A DNA stretch of 64,000 nt from Actinomycetota bacterium (GTDB lineage: Bacteria > Actinomycetota > Actinomycetes > S36-B12 > UBA10799). This document shows, piece by piece, positions 19,053 to 26,835 of this stretch. The first letter of the stretch is position 1. Each line of letters begins with the position of its first letter. The translations under genes and the position numbers were made by a program. The stretch lies in contig JACJWR010000004.1 of assembly GCA_020637055.1 (NCBI GenBank), positions 62,001 through 126,000 of the forward strand, read 5' to 3'. The notes under the pieces were generated by a model. It had not been told where the DNA came from. It did no database searches and saw only the letters and a program-made list of their open reading frames with translations.

Positions 19053-19784
19053 GAGGCAGGTGACACAGCCCTCGAGCTTCTCGTACTCGCTGATGTCGAC
19101 GACCTGCACGTTCAGCCCGCGGTCGCGCAACAACGCCGCAGTGCGAGGTGCGGAGGCGGCGAGCAGCACCGACTCCGGATCCAGCACCACCACGTGGGAG
19201 CCGGCTTCCTCAGGCACCGGGAGGAACGAGTCGAACGCCCCGGGATTGTCCACCAGCGGTGGATACCCGATCACCGTACCGTCGGGAAGAGCCGTCACGG
19301 CGCTCTTGAGGTGCAGCACCTTCGTCACCGGAACTTCGACTACCTCAGTGTCGAAGATCTCGGCCAATTGGCGGCAGGCTGAGCGGGTGGTGCGTCCGCC
19401 CACGCCGACATACATGCGGGTGCCGATCTTGAGCACGTCGCCGCCGTCGAGCGTGGCGGGGGCGGCGACCATGGCGAGTCGGTAGCCCAGCGCATCGACC
19501 GTCGCGGCTGCATCCACGGTCTCGCCGCGGCGCTCCGGCGCCCCCGGGCGGGTGACCGCCGCCGTGTCGCCCGCGACCACGAGGGTGTCCTCGATGAAGA
19601 CGCTGTCCGGGTAGTCGGGCGCCGCTGGTACCTCCACCAGATCCCATCCCGCCGTAGCCAACGTCGCGACGTAGGAGTTCCATTGTCGGCGGGCCAATTC
19701 GTAGTCCACCGGCTGCCGCTCGATGTGGCTCACCAGGCCCTGTTCGAGCAGCGGACTGGGGCGGCGGACGAGGGCGCTTGGCAT
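19029..19784 (-). CDS. ddaH: Dimethylarginine dimethylaminohydrolase-like protein
   Basis: A 251-residue amidinotransferase-fold protein. The likely catalytic set is visible: DSVFIEDTLVV (substrate acid), LDGGDVLKIG, HLKSAVTAL (catalytic histidine), and a C-terminal cysteine in GCVTCLSVRLR. DDAH hydrolyses methylated arginines to citrulline and methylamines; related enzymes act on other guanidino compounds, so substrate is not proven. TAGGCT stands 6 nt before the ATG, indicating a leaderless transcript, and a divergent leaderless promoter for the next gene lies close by. No arginine catabolic genes are adjacent. Confidence 0.83.
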   Translation of the reverse strand: MPSALVRRPSPLLEQGLVSHIERQPVDYELARRQWNSYVATLATAGWDLVEVPAAPDYPDSVFIEDTLVVAGDTAAVTRPGAPERRGETVDAAATVDALGYRLAMVAAPATLDGGDVLKIGTRMYVGVGGRTTRSACRQLAEIFDTEVVEVPVTKVLHLKSAVTALPDGTVIGYPPLVDNPGAFDSFLPVPEEAGSHVVVLDPESVLLAASAPRTAALLRDRGLNVQVVDISEYEKLEGCVTCLSVRLRDR

Positions 19785-19827
19785 GGTCGCAGCCTAGCGA
19801 GGCGATCGTTGACTACACTCTGCACGC

Positions 19828-20598
19828 GTGCCACGGTCCGCAGTCCTGATCCTCTTCCACGGCGTCGGCGATGACGGCCGGTGCTGGCAGCCGTTCCTGC
19901 GGGCGGCTGATCTGCGCGGGGTCTCCGTGGTAACTCCCGATGCACCGGCCCACGGCGGGCGGAAGTCGGCGCCCGGGCGCACCCCACACTGGCGCGACCA
20001 GTTGGCTGAAGCCGTCGCGGAGGTTACCCGGCTGGTTGCGGACAACGAGGGCGAACCGGTGCTTGTCGGCGGTCATTCGATGGGTGCTGCGATCGCCACC
20101 GGTGTCGCGTCATTGCACCCGAATCTGGTCGCCGGTTTGTTCCTCGAGGATCCGCCGTTCTTCGAACGGGAGGACGGCAGTGAGTCCGAGTCCGGTCCGG
20201 CGACCCTCGCGGCCTCGCTCCACCCCTGGTTCGTTGGTCTGCAGACCGCGTCGCTGGAACAGGTCGTCGCCACCGTCGAGTCCGAACATCCGGAGTGGCC
20301 GGCAGACGAGTACCTGCCGTGGGCGGCGGCGAAGCTGGCAGTGGACGCCGACGCGTTCGCCGAGCCCGTCGAGTTCATCGGGGCCAGGTGGTGGCAGTGG
20401 TCTCAGCAGGTGAGGTGTCCGGTCCTCACTGTGGCCGGCCAGCTGGAGCGTGGTTCACTGCTCGGCACCGAGCAGGGCGAGCGGCTGGCCCGGCTGCCGC
20501 AATGGGAGGTCGTGCGCCTCGACGCCGGTCACGACGTTCGCCGGGACGCTCGGGGGGCGACGGTCGCCGCGTTGGGCGAGTTCACCGGCCGCCGGTGA
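19828..20598 (+). CDS. Alpha/beta hydrolase
   Basis: A 256-residue single-domain alpha/beta hydrolase. The oxyanion-hole region is LFHGVGDDGRCW, the nucleophile elbow is GGHSMGAA (serine near residue 84), and the C-terminal histidine is in RLDAGHDVRRD. No signal peptide is seen, so it is probably cytoplasmic. The substrate cannot be assigned. It starts at GTG 19828, 8 nt after TACACT, again suggesting a leaderless transcript. It ends 2 bases before the stop of the convergent AarF gene. Confidence 0.85.
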   Translation: MPRSAVLILFHGVGDDGRCWQPFLRAADLRGVSVVTPDAPAHGGRKSAPGRTPHWRDQLAEAVAEVTRLVADNEGEPVLVGGHSMGAAIATGVASLHPNLVAGLFLEDPPFFEREDGSESESGPATLAASLHPWFVGLQTASLEQVVATVESEHPEWPADEYLPWAAAKLAVDADAFAEPVEFIGARWWQWSQQVRCPVLTVAGQLERGSLLGTEQGERLARLPQWEVVRLDAGHDVRRDARGATVAALGEFTGRR

Positions 20599-20600
20599 AC

Positions 20601-22010
20601 TCACCGAGGTTGGTCGTCGGTCGCGCCGAGTCCGGTCGTGCCCTCGTCGTCGGTCGGGGCGAAGCCCGGGACCCACTCGTTGAGGATGTCCCGGGTGCGC
20701 ACGTTGGTGTCGAGCTGGCACAACACTCCGGTGGCGCCGAGCCAGACGCGGTGGATGAGTAGGTATTCCGGTGGCAGGTTGAACTTCAGCCCGATCGAGA
20801 AGTCCTTGTTGCGAGGATCGTTGATGCGGCGGTATTGGCCGCGCATCCACTCCCGCGAATAGTGGAAGACCTCGTGCCTGCTCGGCTCCACCAGCGGTTC
20901 GAGGTAGCCGAGCAGATCCTGCGGATCCATGTCCACACCCTCGCGCAGGAAACCCTCCTCGCGAAGGCCGTTGAGCACGGCCACGGAGTCATTGAACTCG
21001 GCCCGTCGCATCAACTCGCCCATCGCCCGCGGCAGACCGTCGGGCAGTTTCGCCACGGCGCCGAAGTCGAGCACGCCGAGGCGGCCGTCCGGCATCGCAC
21101 GGAAGTTGCCCGGGTGTGGATCCGCATGCAGCAGTCGGGCTCGGGCTGGGGCGCTCAACAGGAACTTCTGGTAGAGCGTGCCGAAGTGGTCGCGCTGCTC
21201 GCGGGTGCCGTCGGCGATGATCTCGGCCAGCGAGGTGCCGCCGATCCACTCCGTGACGATCACCTGCGGCGACGCAGACAGTACGTGTGGCACGAGGTAT
21301 TCCGGATCCCCTTCGAAGGCCACCGCGAAAGCGCGCTGGTTCTCCGATTCACCGAGATAGTCCAACTCCTCGGCCACGCGTTCCTTCAGCTCGGCCAGCA
21401 GGGGTTTGAGATCGAGGCCGGGCACCCAGGAGCCGAACATCCGGGCCATCCGGGAGAGTTGGTTGAGGTCGGACATCAAGGCCTTGCCGGCGCCCGGGTA
21501 TTGCACCTTGACGGCAACTTCGCGACCGTCCCGGTAGACCGCGTGGTGCACCTGTCCGATGGAGGCTGCCGCCGCGGGGTGATCGTCGAACTCGGCGAAT
21601 CGCTCGCGCCAGTCCGGGCCGAGGTTCCCCGCCAAGACGGCGTGAACCGTCTCGGCCGGCAGTGCGGGAGCGGCATCTTGGAGTTTGGTGAGGGTGGCCC
21701 GGTACGGACCGGCCATCTCCTCGGGAAGCGCCGCCTCGAAGATGCTCATGGCTTGGCCGAATTTCATCGCCCCGCCCTTGAGTTCGCCGAGCACGCGGAA
21801 GACCTGCTCAGCAGTGCGGACCTGCATCTCGTGGGCCACCGCTTCGGCTGGTTTCCCGCCGATTCGCTTGCCGAGGCCGAGCGCGGTCCGGCCGGCGTAG
21901 CCCACCGGAAGGGAGGCCATCCGCGCGCTGCGACGAATGGCGGTCGTGGGCACCAGCCGACGCGCGGCGGGCGGCCCCGACGTCGGCTCAGGCGCGTCGT
22001 CTGCAGTCAC
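20601..22010 (-). CDS. AarF/UbiB/ABC1 atypical kinase-like protein
   Basis: A 469-residue ABC1-family protein. It has the family's KxGQ signature (KFGQAMS), the alanine-rich loop AAAASIGQVH that replaces a glycine loop, the lysine in VAVKVQYPG, LHADPHPGNF (catalytic loop) and LDFGAVAKL (metal-binding DFG). UbiB/COQ8 members support quinone biosynthesis through ATP-dependent effects on membrane lipids; mycobacterial Rv3197 holds the same position and has been linked to drug tolerance, which is knowledge of the homologue rather than of this gene. It starts at GTG 22010. In mycobacteria whiB7 is nearby; no WhiB gene is present here. Confidence 0.87.
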   Translation of the reverse strand: MTADDAPEPTSGPPAARRLVPTTAIRRSARMASLPVGYAGRTALGLGKRIGGKPAEAVAHEMQVRTAEQVFRVLGELKGGAMKFGQAMSIFEAALPEEMAGPYRATLTKLQDAAPALPAETVHAVLAGNLGPDWRERFAEFDDHPAAAASIGQVHHAVYRDGREVAVKVQYPGAGKALMSDLNQLSRMARMFGSWVPGLDLKPLLAELKERVAEELDYLGESENQRAFAVAFEGDPEYLVPHVLSASPQVIVTEWIGGTSLAEIIADGTREQRDHFGTLYQKFLLSAPARARLLHADPHPGNFRAMPDGRLGVLDFGAVAKLPDGLPRAMGELMRRAEFNDSVAVLNGLREEGFLREGVDMDPQDLLGYLEPLVEPSRHEVFHYSREWMRGQYRRINDPRNKDFSIGLKFNLPPEYLLIHRVWLGATGVLCQLDTNVRTRDILNEWVPGFAPTDDEGTTGLGATDDQPR

Positions 22011-22074
22011 TTGACCATCTTCACTGCGATCCGGCGAAACCGCACCTGAGCCGACCTGTGTCGAACGGGTGGGG

Positions 22075-22239
22075 CTACTTCTTCTTCCCCATGATTCGCA
22101 CCACGGTGGTGCCGCAGACCGGGCAGGTGCCCTTGGCCATGCGACGACCGTTGGCGTTCTCCGCCACCACTGCGTCGGTCACTTCGCGCTTCTCCTTGCA
22201 CTTCACGCAGTAGACCTCGCCGCTGTAGGTTTCGCTCAT
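22075..22239 (-). CDS. DUF5679 small zinc-ribbon protein
   Basis: A 54-residue protein with two CxxC pairs (CVKC near residue 12 and CPVC near residue 41), a zinc-ribbon arrangement, and a Lys-rich C terminus ending MGKKK. It fits the actinobacterial DUF5679 family, of unknown function; binding of nucleic acid is only a guess from charge. The ATG at 22239 has GGAGG 9 nt upstream. A longer in-frame start at 22335 would run through the palindrome promoter of the divergent crotonase gene and is rejected. Confidence 0.85.
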   Translation of the reverse strand: MSETYSGEVYCVKCKEKREVTDAVVAENANGRRMAKGTCPVCGTTVVRIMGKKK

Positions 22240-22299
22240 CTTCCGATCCTCCGTCTTCGCGCCGGTTGCCGGCGGTGCCATGGTGCTCTGATGCGTTGC

Positions 22300-22318
22300 C
22301 AGCCTAAGACTTAGGCTG
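22300..22318. promoter_or_regulatory. Perfect 9-bp inverted repeat overlapping a leaderless promoter
   Basis: CAGCCTAAG and CTTAGGCTG flank a single central A, a perfect dyad. Its right half contains TAGGCT, which stands 7 nt before the ATG at 22325, the spacing of a leaderless -10 element. The same hexamer also occurs on the other strand because the dyad is symmetric, so it could serve the DUF5679 gene too. A dimeric repressor (TetR- or GntR-like) bound here would block the -10 directly. The regulator is not identified. Confidence 0.65.
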
Positions 22319-22324
22319 ACACGC

Positions 22325-23146
22325 ATGGCGAACACCCCGACTCACCTGCGCGTGTCGCACACCGATTCCGGTGTGGCGATCCTCACGTTGGACTATCCGG
22401 AACGTCGTAATGCGATGTCCGCACCCATGACGCAAGCGTGGGTTGCGGCCGTCGCCGAACTCGCCGGGGATCCGAATGTGCGGGCGGTGATGGTCACCGG
22501 GGCCGATGGAGCCTTCTGTTCCGGCGGCGACACCGGTTGGATCGGCGGCGACCCGGACGCCTCTGTGTCGGAACTGCGAGCGAAGATGCTGCCCTTCTAC
22601 CGGAGTTGGCTGTCGATCCGCGATCTCGAGGTGCCCACGCTGGCCGCAATCGACGGTCCGGCGGTGGGCGCCGGAGCCGCACTCGCCCTGGCCTGTGATG
22701 TTCGCGTGGTGAGTCGTCGGGCGTCGTTCTCGGTGCCGTTCACCCGGCTGGGTATCCATCCGGGTATGGGAACCACTTACTTGCTGCGGGAGGTCGCCGG
22801 GGTTGCCGTGGCACGGGACCTGTTGCTGACCGGTCGGCGCATTCGCTCCGAGGAGATGTTGCGGTTGGGGATCGCAACGGAGATGCTTCCGGCCGAGGAG
22901 GACGATGCCGCGCCGGCCGATGCCTTCCACAGCGCCGCGGTGGCGCGAGCCGAATCGATGGCCGCCGGGGCGCCGGTGGCGACCCGGTTGACGAAGATCG
23001 CACTGCAGTCCGGGGGTAGCCGGACGCTTGCGGAGGCGATCGACTGGGAGGCTGTCGCCCAACCCGTCACCATGGCGACCGAGGACCTGCACGAGGGGCT
23101 CGCCGCGCAGCGGGAGCGCCGGGCGCCCCGCTTCACCGGAAGATAG
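22325..23146 (+). CDS. Crotonase-fold enoyl-CoA hydratase/isomerase family protein
   Basis: A 273-residue crotonase-superfamily protein. The acyl-CoA oxyanion-hole motifs are visible: AFCSGGDTGWIGG (about residue 64) and AAIDGPAVGAGAALALACD (about residue 110). The two glutamates used by true enoyl-CoA hydratases (in GGCEL- and PEI-type motifs) are replaced here by alanine (GAALAL) and phenylalanine (VPFTRLG), so simple hydratase chemistry is unlikely; isomerase, thioesterase or another crotonase reaction is possible. It is transcribed from the palindromic leaderless promoter just upstream and is followed by a gene-free stretch containing DnaA boxes. Confidence 0.82.
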   Translation: MANTPTHLRVSHTDSGVAILTLDYPERRNAMSAPMTQAWVAAVAELAGDPNVRAVMVTGADGAFCSGGDTGWIGGDPDASVSELRAKMLPFYRSWLSIRDLEVPTLAAIDGPAVGAGAALALACDVRVVSRRASFSVPFTRLGIHPGMGTTYLLREVAGVAVARDLLLTGRRIRSEEMLRLGIATEMLPAEEDDAAPADAFHSAAVARAESMAAGAPVATRLTKIALQSGGSRTLAEAIDWEAVAQPVTMATEDLHEGLAAQRERRAPRFTGR

Positions 23147-23305
23147 CGGCGGGACCCGGCGTCCCACACTGAGCGCCTTCCCCTTGCGCTCAACCGGGGC
23201 CACCGGATCCCGCCTGCCGCGAACCTATCCGTCACCGGTCGGCGGTGACAACCCCGGCGGCGAAACCGCGGACCGGGCATGGTCGCGCCTCTCTGGGCCA
23301 GCAGG

Positions 23306-23390
23306 TTATGTCCACCTGTGGATAACGTGTGGACAACTCGTGGGAATCGCCGCTCAACTGTGCACAGGTCACCGCGTGTCATGTGGACAA
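23306..23390. promoter_or_regulatory. Cluster of DnaA-box-like sequences in a convergent intergenic region
   Basis: Within the 297-base gap between the crotonase gene and the convergent zincin gene there are TGTGGATAA (23317-23325, complement of the classic TTATCCACA box), TGTGGACAA (23328-23336 and 23382-23390, complement of the actinobacterial TTGTCCACA box) and a degenerate opposite-strand ATGTCCACC (23308-23316). The first two strong boxes are 11 bp apart, one helical turn. A palindrome CTGTGCACAG lies between (23358-23367). No dnaA, dnaN or other origin gene is here, so this is not recognisably oriC. The rest of the gap (23147-23305, 23391-23443) shows no gene. Confidence 0.6.
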
Positions 23391-23443
23391 CCCGCGTCGG
23401 TGGTGGTCGTGACCTGCGCAGATCGACGAGGGTGGCGGATGCG

Positions 23444-24817
23444 TCAGGACTTCTCGGAACTGCCGGACTGCGAGTCGCCGTCTTCGTCGTCGTCTCCCGA
23501 TTCCAGTGCCTGGAGACCGTCACCGAGGTCGCCAAGTGCGCGCTCCAAGTCGGCGATTGCGGCCGGGTCGGTGGCCGCGACGAAGGTGTCGGGCCGTTCC
23601 AGATCCGCTGCTGTGGGGAGCAGGTCGGGGTGCGCCCACACTGCATCGCGCCCGCTCTGGCCCCGCCGCTCGGCGAGTGCGTTCCACAGCGCGGCGGCCT
23701 CACGGAGTTTGCGTGGCCGCAATTCGAGGCCCACCAGGGTGGCGAAAGTCCGTTCGGCCGGTCCGCCGGCCGCTCGGCGGCGCCGAATCGCCTCCTGTAA
23801 CTGGCCCACGGACTCGAGCCGGTCCGCGGCCGCGGCCGCCACCACGACGTCGACCCAACCCTCGACGAGCGCCAGCAGGGTCTCGAGGCGCTCGAGCGCC
23901 GCCCGCTGCTCAGGGGTGTCCTCGGGCACCAGCACGCCGGAGGCGAAGACCTCCTGGATGGCGGCCGGGTTGGTGGGATCGATGTTGGACATGGCCGATT
24001 CGATCCGGTCGGTGTCGATATCGATTCCGCGGGCGTATTCCTCGACCGCGGCCTGCATCCGTGGCCGCAGCCAGGCGACGTGGGCGAACAGCCTCTGATG
24101 GGCGCATTCGCGCAGGGCGAGGAAGAGCATGGTCTCCCGGTCGGGCACGTTCAGCCCGGCGCCGAAAGCCGTGATGTTGCCCGGGATCAACGCGGGTCGG
24201 CCGTCGTCGGTGAGCGGCACTCCGACGTCGGACGCCGACACCACCTCGCCTGCCAAGCCAGCCAGTCCCTGGGCCACCTGCACGGCGAACATGGTGGCAC
24301 CCATCTGCTTGGCCATACCGAGCAGCGGCTCCATCATCTGGGCCAACTCCGGGGGGAGGCCCTCCGGAAGCCCGGCACCGGCACCGCCCGGACCGGGCAG
24401 CAGTCCGCTCATGGTTCCCTGCACCCGTTCTGCCACCGGATTGATGATCTGCTGCCAGGCGGGCAGCGTGGAGGTGAACCATTCGGATCGACTCCAGGTG
24501 GCGGGGCGCCCACCGGTGGCGGGGAAGTCGGTCACCCCGTCCAGCCAGACCTCGGCCAGATCCACCGCTGTTTCGGTGGCCGAGCGCTGACCGTCGGTCA
24601 CCGACGGGTCACCCTTGGCGACGATGGCTTTGCGCGCCGTGTCGCTGGCGAGTTCCCAGTTGACCGGTGCGGTCGCTGCCCCGGGATCGTTGGCGTGGGC
24701 CATCATGGAGCCGAGTTGCTGAAGCATCTCACCGAGTTGCTTCATGTCGAATCCGCCCTTGCCCGGATCGGGTTCTTCACCCCCGGGGGTGAAGCCGAAT
24801 GGGAGGTTGCCGCTCAC
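23444..24817 (-). CDS. Zincin-like metallopeptidase-fold protein (DUF2342 family)
   Basis: A 457-residue protein of the actinobacterial DUF2342/zincin-like family (mycobacterial Rv3195 position). The N-terminal 60 residues are Gly/Asp-rich; the central helix carries LRECAHQRLFAHVAWL, the family's zinc-motif region, where the first residue of an HExxH is arginine, apparently as in close relatives. A conserved block near the C terminus includes RTFATLVGLELRPRKLREAAALW. The tail is acidic. Function is not established; whether it binds zinc or cleaves peptides is unknown. The GTG at 24817 has GAGGAG 6 nt upstream; much longer readings upstream are rejected on family length. Confidence 0.8.
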   Translation of the reverse strand: MSGNLPFGFTPGGEEPDPGKGGFDMKQLGEMLQQLGSMMAHANDPGAATAPVNWELASDTARKAIVAKGDPSVTDGQRSATETAVDLAEVWLDGVTDFPATGGRPATWSRSEWFTSTLPAWQQIINPVAERVQGTMSGLLPGPGGAGAGLPEGLPPELAQMMEPLLGMAKQMGATMFAVQVAQGLAGLAGEVVSASDVGVPLTDDGRPALIPGNITAFGAGLNVPDRETMLFLALRECAHQRLFAHVAWLRPRMQAAVEEYARGIDIDTDRIESAMSNIDPTNPAAIQEVFASGVLVPEDTPEQRAALERLETLLALVEGWVDVVVAAAAADRLESVGQLQEAIRRRRAAGGPAERTFATLVGLELRPRKLREAAALWNALAERRGQSGRDAVWAHPDLLPTAADLERPDTFVAATDPAAIADLERALGDLGDGLQALESGDDDEDGDSQSGSSEKS

Positions 24818-24971
24818 AGTTTCTCCTCGGGTTCTGGTCCTGCGATGTCTGTTGTTCGGCGCCGATCTACCGCGCCCTTCGCCTTCTAGCCAACCACCAA
24901 CGGGGGTCAATTGCTTCCCACCGGGCACGGCGAGCGCACAAGATGCGGCAACCGTTACGTAGTCTTGACGC

Positions 24972-25169
24972 GTGGATGCAGTGGCCTGGTGGCTGATCCC
25001 CGTGGCGGCAACCCTCGTGGCGATCATGTGGACGGCGGTGCTCGCGCGGCGCGAACGACGCCGGGCGGATGAGAAGTGGCGCGCCAAGCGGATGGCCAAG
25101 GTGGGCAAGCGACTGGCCGCCACAGAGCTGCCCCAACCCAAGAGCACGAAGCAGGACAGCCCGACGTGA
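24972..25169 (+). CDS. Small membrane-anchored protein upstream of PDZ protease
   Basis: A 65-residue protein with one N-terminal hydrophobic segment (about residues 4-24, WWLIPVAATLVAIMWTAVLA) followed by a highly basic cytoplasmic tail with RRERRRADEKW and KRMAKVGKR. It is not a family I can name. TAGTCT stands 6 nt before the GTG, a leaderless layout. Its TGA stop overlaps the GTG of the PDZ-Lon protease gene (GTGA), so the two are probably translated together; a link to that membrane protease is inferred only from this coupling. Confidence 0.7.
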   Translation: MDAVAWWLIPVAATLVAIMWTAVLARRERRRADEKWRAKRMAKVGKRLAATELPQPKSTKQDSPT

Positions 25170-26239
25170 GGTTCGCCCACCTGGTGCCGCGCACGGCTCG
25201 GGCGCGCGCGATGGTGGTGGCTGGGTTCCTCGCCGTGGTCGGGATCATCGCATCGGTGGCCCTGCCGGTTCCTTACGTGATCGTTTCGCCGGGACCGATG
25301 TTCGACACGTTGGCCGATTTCCGGGGCGAGAAGATCGTGCAGATATCCGACGTCACCACCTATCCGACCGACGGTGAGTTGAACATGACCACCGTCAGTG
25401 AGAGGGGTGGTCCCTACGGGCCGCTGACGGTCGGCGAAGCGACATATGCCCTGTTCAACCAGACCATGGCGGTGATCCCCCGGGAGATCCTCTTCGGCGG
25501 CGATGTCGACGACGAGCAGACGAGGCAGCGCAGCGCGGCGGACTTCGATGAGGCGCAGTCGAACGCAGTCGCTGCGGCCCTGACCACCCTGGACATCCCG
25601 GTGACCGAGGAACCGATCATCGCCGCCGTTCAGACCGACGGTCCCGCCGACGGCGCGCTGGAACCGGGTGACATCGTGCTCGGAGTCAACGGCGAACCCA
25701 CCGCCAGCTCGGCCGATGTGGTCGCCGCGGTGCAGGCGTTGCCACCGGGCACCCCAACCGCGATCACCGTGGAGCGCGAGGGTGAACAGACCGAGGTGAG
25801 TGTCACCACGGGTGACAATCCGAACGACCCCGGCAAGAGCTTCCTGGGCGTCACCCTCCGGCGCGTGTTCGAGGCGCCATTCGACATCGAGTTCACCCTC
25901 GAGGGCGTCGGCGGCCCCAGCGCGGGGCTGATGTTCACGCTGGCCATCATCGATCAACTCACGCCAGAGTCGTTGACCGGCGGCGGCGTGATCGCCGGCA
26001 CCGGAACGATCGACCCGCAGGGCACCGTCGGCGCCATCGGAGGAATCGGCCAGAAGATGGATGCCGCGGCGGCAGGCGGGGCGCAACTGTTCCTCGCCCC
26101 CCGGGCCAACTGCTCGACGGTGCGGGAGAATGCGCCGAGCGGGATGACGGTGGCGGCGGTCGATACCGTCGACGAAGCGTTGGCGGCTCTAGCCGCACAC
26201 CGGGAGGGGCGGCCGGTGGTCGGCTGCGGAGCGGTCTAG
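25166..26239 (+). CDS. Membrane-anchored PDZ-Lon (S16) serine protease
   Basis: A 357-residue protein with one N-terminal membrane segment (about residues 15-37), a PDZ domain (about residues 140-215, DGALEPGDIVLGVNGEP), and a C-terminal Lon-type S16 protease domain. The Ser-Lys dyad is visible as GGPSAGLMFTLAI and GGIGQKMDAA. The architecture is that of YlbL/Rv3194c proteases facing outside the membrane. The GTG at 25166 overlaps the preceding small gene by 4 bases and gives the family N terminus; an upstream ATG at 25076 is rejected. The TAG stop shares CTAG with the convergent PPA1309 gene. Confidence 0.9.
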   Translation: MRFAHLVPRTARARAMVVAGFLAVVGIIASVALPVPYVIVSPGPMFDTLADFRGEKIVQISDVTTYPTDGELNMTTVSERGGPYGPLTVGEATYALFNQTMAVIPREILFGGDVDDEQTRQRSAADFDEAQSNAVAAALTTLDIPVTEEPIIAAVQTDGPADGALEPGDIVLGVNGEPTASSADVVAAVQALPPGTPTAITVEREGEQTEVSVTTGDNPNDPGKSFLGVTLRRVFEAPFDIEFTLEGVGGPSAGLMFTLAIIDQLTPESLTGGGVIAGTGTIDPQGTVGAIGGIGQKMDAAAAGGAQLFLAPRANCSTVRENAPSGMTVAAVDTVDEALAALAAHREGRPVVGCGAV

Positions 26240-26808
26240 TTCGGCTCGTTCCCCGCGTCCGCGTCCCCGCTGTCCGGCGGCAGCGGTCGGAAAGTCTCGG
26301 CCAGGGAATCGGCGAGACGTGGCACAAGTCGTTCCCCGGCCCCGCCGCGGATCGGGGCATCGTGGCCGTCGAGCACCAGCACGGCGTCCTCCTCGCCGTT
26401 GCGGGTGACCGCCACGATGATCCGCAGTTGCGTCGCCCGAGGATCGCGCCCGGCCGCGGCGGCGACTTCCGCCGGATCGGCATCGACCGCGAGTTCCGCC
26501 TCCGCCTCGGGCGGCAGGACGAGTTGCTCGAGTGCGATGGCCGCGCCCATGACGGCGTCCGGCCAGCCGATGCGCGCCAGCATCTGCGGCACCGGAACCT
26601 CGGTGTCGAAACCGTCCTGTTCGATCGCGGTGAGGGTGCCCGGCTCGGCGCCGATCTCCGCGGCCAGTTCCGGTTCCGTGGCGAGCAGCAGGTCGCTGCT
26701 CACCAACCCGAACAGCCGGGTGGGCTGATCCCAGCCGATGCTGGACAACTCCGATGCGAGTTCGTCGACGGCGGTTTGCAGCGCGAACTGAGACTCCTGC
26801 GGGTGCAT
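26236..26808 (-). CDS. PPA1309 family protein
   Basis: A 190-residue acidic soluble protein matching the PPA1309 family, a conserved actinobacterial protein of unknown function that neighbours UPF0182. Recognisable features are FALQTAVDELASELSSIGWD near the N terminus, ARIGWPDAVMGAAIALE in the middle and VAVTRNGEEDAVLVLDGHD later. The C-terminal 20 residues are acidic and disordered. There is no catalytic motif. It is divergent from UPF0182 with a 27-base gap between start codons, and convergent with the PDZ protease through a shared CTAG. Confidence 0.82.
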   Translation of the reverse strand: MHPQESQFALQTAVDELASELSSIGWDQPTRLFGLVSSDLLLATEPELAAEIGAEPGTLTAIEQDGFDTEVPVPQMLARIGWPDAVMGAAIALEQLVLPPEAEAELAVDADPAEVAAAAGRDPRATQLRIIVAVTRNGEEDAVLVLDGHDAPIRGGAGERLVPRLADSLAETFRPLPPDSGDADAGNEPN

Positions 26809-26835
26809 TGCATCACTCTCTCGTAAGGTTGTGGC

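Noticed and set aside
23306..23390. The DnaA-box cluster as the chromosome origin
   Set aside because: No dnaA, dnaN, recF, rpmH or AT-rich unwinding region is present in the surrounding sequence.
24817..26086. Minus-strand frame extending the zincin gene to 880 codons
   Set aside because: The extension is antisense to the PDZ protease and small membrane protein; GTG 24817 has a good ribosome binding site and gives family length.
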